DNA from: an uncultured Flavobacteriia bacterium
GTDB lineage: Bacteria; Bacteroidota; Bacteroidia; Flavobacteriales_D; Crocinitomicaceae
Direction: 5' to 3'
DNA: 7,298 nucleotides
NCBI GenBank assembly: GCA_903930085.1
Contig: CAIYXD010000508.1
Location: 1-7,298, forward strand
Shown: positions 6,148 to 7,298 of the stretch, piece after piece
How positions within the stretch are numbered: the first letter of the stretch is position 1
Layout: every line of letters begins with the position of its first letter
Notes under the pieces: generated by a model
Databases searched by the model: none
Seen by the model: only the letters and a program-made list of their open reading frames with translations
Told to the model about the DNA's origin: nothing
Position numbers and translations under genes: made by a program

Positions 6148-7298
6148 TATACTTTTTTGAACTTGAATAAATTTAAAAATTTGAGGTAGAATCGCTCTAA
6201 TGGTTCAATATGTTTTACCATTAACACAAAAACAAATATAAAAAATATAGAAATACTTATGGCCAGCATTGGCGGTAAATTTTTGTTGAATACAATCGGG
6301 TTCAAACCAATCCCTAAAATACCACCGTATAAAATAATACTGTGAAGAATATATATAGGCAAGGTGTTTTGTCCAATTTTTAAAAATAATTTTGATTTTA
6401 TGGTCATGTATTTATCTATAAGGATCAGAATTCCCAGTACAGCAAGAACCTGACCAAATCGAACAAAATAAGTACTGTTTAACCTCAAAACGCCATTTTC
6501 CGTTAAACCGATGTAGTTCGTAAGGTGGTCAATGGAATGAAAAATAGTTTGGATTGATATATTTATAAAAATTCCTATCAAAATGAAAGAAAGTCCAAAC
6601 CAAAGTTTTATTGTGTTCTTTTCATATATTCGAATCATACTACCGAGCATTCCACCAAGGAGCACATAACCTGAGAATTTAACAAACCCAAAACTAGAAT
6701 GTGGGCCGTAAATCATGTTTTGAATGATAGGATGCGCGCCAATTGGAAGATAATCCGGATTAGATTTTATTCTAGCCGCGACCATGGCTTCTTCTATTAA
6801 AACATAATTTTGTAGGTACGCGTTACAAAAATAGAGCAGTAGAGCAGTAGCCAAATAATACCAATATAATGCACCTTTATTAATCCATTTATACAACCCA
6901 TAAACCAGTAATAATAAAAAGATTCCGACACCGATGGATTGCAGTACATGAAAAGAAAAGAATCGTTCCAAGCGGATTTCACTTCCAGCCATGTATGCTT
7001 TATACATACTCCATAATTTTAATTGTAGCAAATAACCCCAGAAAATCAATTCGATTACGCGCTTAAATCCCTTTCTAACACGGATGTTTTTCCGGAAATT
7101 TATTTCATTATTCGCAGTTAATAGATAAACGAAAATCAGCCCTGTTACGGTAAAGAATAATGGTGCTGTTATGCCGTGAATCGTTTCCCAAACGGTGTAT
7201 AAAAAGTATTCGCTGCTCTTATATTCATTTGATAATGCTGAACCTGTAAAATGACCTTCCAACATTAAAAGTATAGCAATGGACCTCGCCATATCTAT
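6147..7298 (-). CDS. Multi-pass membrane acyltransferase, TmAT superfamily (HGSNAT/DUF1624- or AT3-like; 5' partial)
   Basis: The frame is open to the window edge, and two codons (Ile-Asp) precede the first ATG at 7292. Those residues complete the family opening IDMARSIAILLMLEGHFTG, so the true start lies outside; 383 residues are visible. Arg5 and His16 (counted from the edge) form the R-X10-H motif in the first membrane helix, typical of transmembrane acyltransferases that move acyl groups from cytoplasmic donors to extracytoplasmic acceptors. WETIHGITAPLFFTVTGL in helix 2 resembles the HGSNAT/DUF1624 branch (heparan-alpha-glucosaminide N-acetyltransferase-like) more than classic acyltransferase 3. 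I count about ten hydrophobic segments, including GQNTLPIYILHSIILYGG near the end, and a basic C-terminus (FKFKKV). The stop overlaps the SGNH gene start (TAATG, minus strand, 6149-6145), pointing to an operon. The acyl donor and acceptor cannot be read from sequence. The operon promoter is outside the window. Confidence 0.85.
   Translation of the reverse strand: MDMARSIAILLMLEGHFTGSALSNEYKSSEYFLYTVWETIHGITAPLFFTVTGLIFVYLLTANNEINFRKNIRVRKGFKRVIELIFWGYLLQLKLWSMYKAYMAGSEIRLERFFSFHVLQSIGVGIFLLLLVYGLYKWINKGALYWYYLATALLLYFCNAYLQNYVLIEEAMVAARIKSNPDYLPIGAHPIIQNMIYGPHSSFGFVKFSGYVLLGGMLGSMIRIYEKNTIKLWFGLSFILIGIFINISIQTIFHSIDHLTNYIGLTENGVLRLNSTYFVRFGQVLAVLGILILIDKYMTIKSKLFLKIGQNTLPIYILHSIILYGGILGIGLNPIVFNKNLPPMLAISISIFFIFVFVLMVKHIEPLERFYLKFLNLFKFKKV

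Noticed and set aside
6147..7292. ATG at 7292 as the start of the membrane acyltransferase
   Set aside because: The preceding codons read Ile-Asp and complete the conserved family opening before the ARSIAILLM helix, so the methionine is internal.

Overview
The window looks like a chromosomal segment from an AT-rich member of the Bacteroidota, most likely a flavobacterium-like lineage. Three things suggest this: an outer-membrane protein of the PorV/PorQ family, which belongs to the type IX secretion system (T9SS) world; a very large protein ending in a T9SS-like sorting domain; and a candidate promoter with the Bacteroidota architecture (TTTG, 19-bp spacer, TAnnTTTG). Genes are tightly packed and there is no gap over 300 bases. 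I saw no tRNA, rRNA, CRISPR array, insertion sequence or prophage gene.

Layout: (1) 1-3015, plus strand, the C-terminal 1004 residues of a giant secreted protein whose start lies to the left of the window. (2) 3038-4102, plus strand, a PorV/PorQ-family outer-membrane beta-barrel, 22 bases after it and probably in the same operon. (3) 4103-4184, a short intergenic region with a strong intrinsic terminator and, just upstream of it, a good match to a Bacteroidota promoter. (4) 4185-5050, plus strand, greA and a HIT-family gene, overlapping by one base (TAATG). (5) After a 38-base convergent gap, a minus-strand pair: a multi-pass membrane acyltransferase (7298-6147, start outside the window) followed by a secreted SGNH-hydrolase/PKD protein (6147-5089), again overlapping by one base (TAATG).

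How the genes may work together: the first pair probably makes a cell-surface or T9SS-linked complex, in which a PorV-like barrel serves its neighbouring sorting-domain protein; the function of that complex is unknown to me. GreA rescues backtracked RNA polymerase. The HIT protein is a nucleotide-binding hydrolase or transferase whose substrate cannot be read from sequence. The minus-strand pair resembles a two-gene version of the known acyltransferase-SGNH fusions that acylate extracytoplasmic glycans. The most interesting leads are this split acyltransferase/SGNH pair, the promoter-terminator-greA arrangement (reminiscent of the E. coli greA leader RNA GraL), and the PorV-like/giant sorting-domain protein pair.
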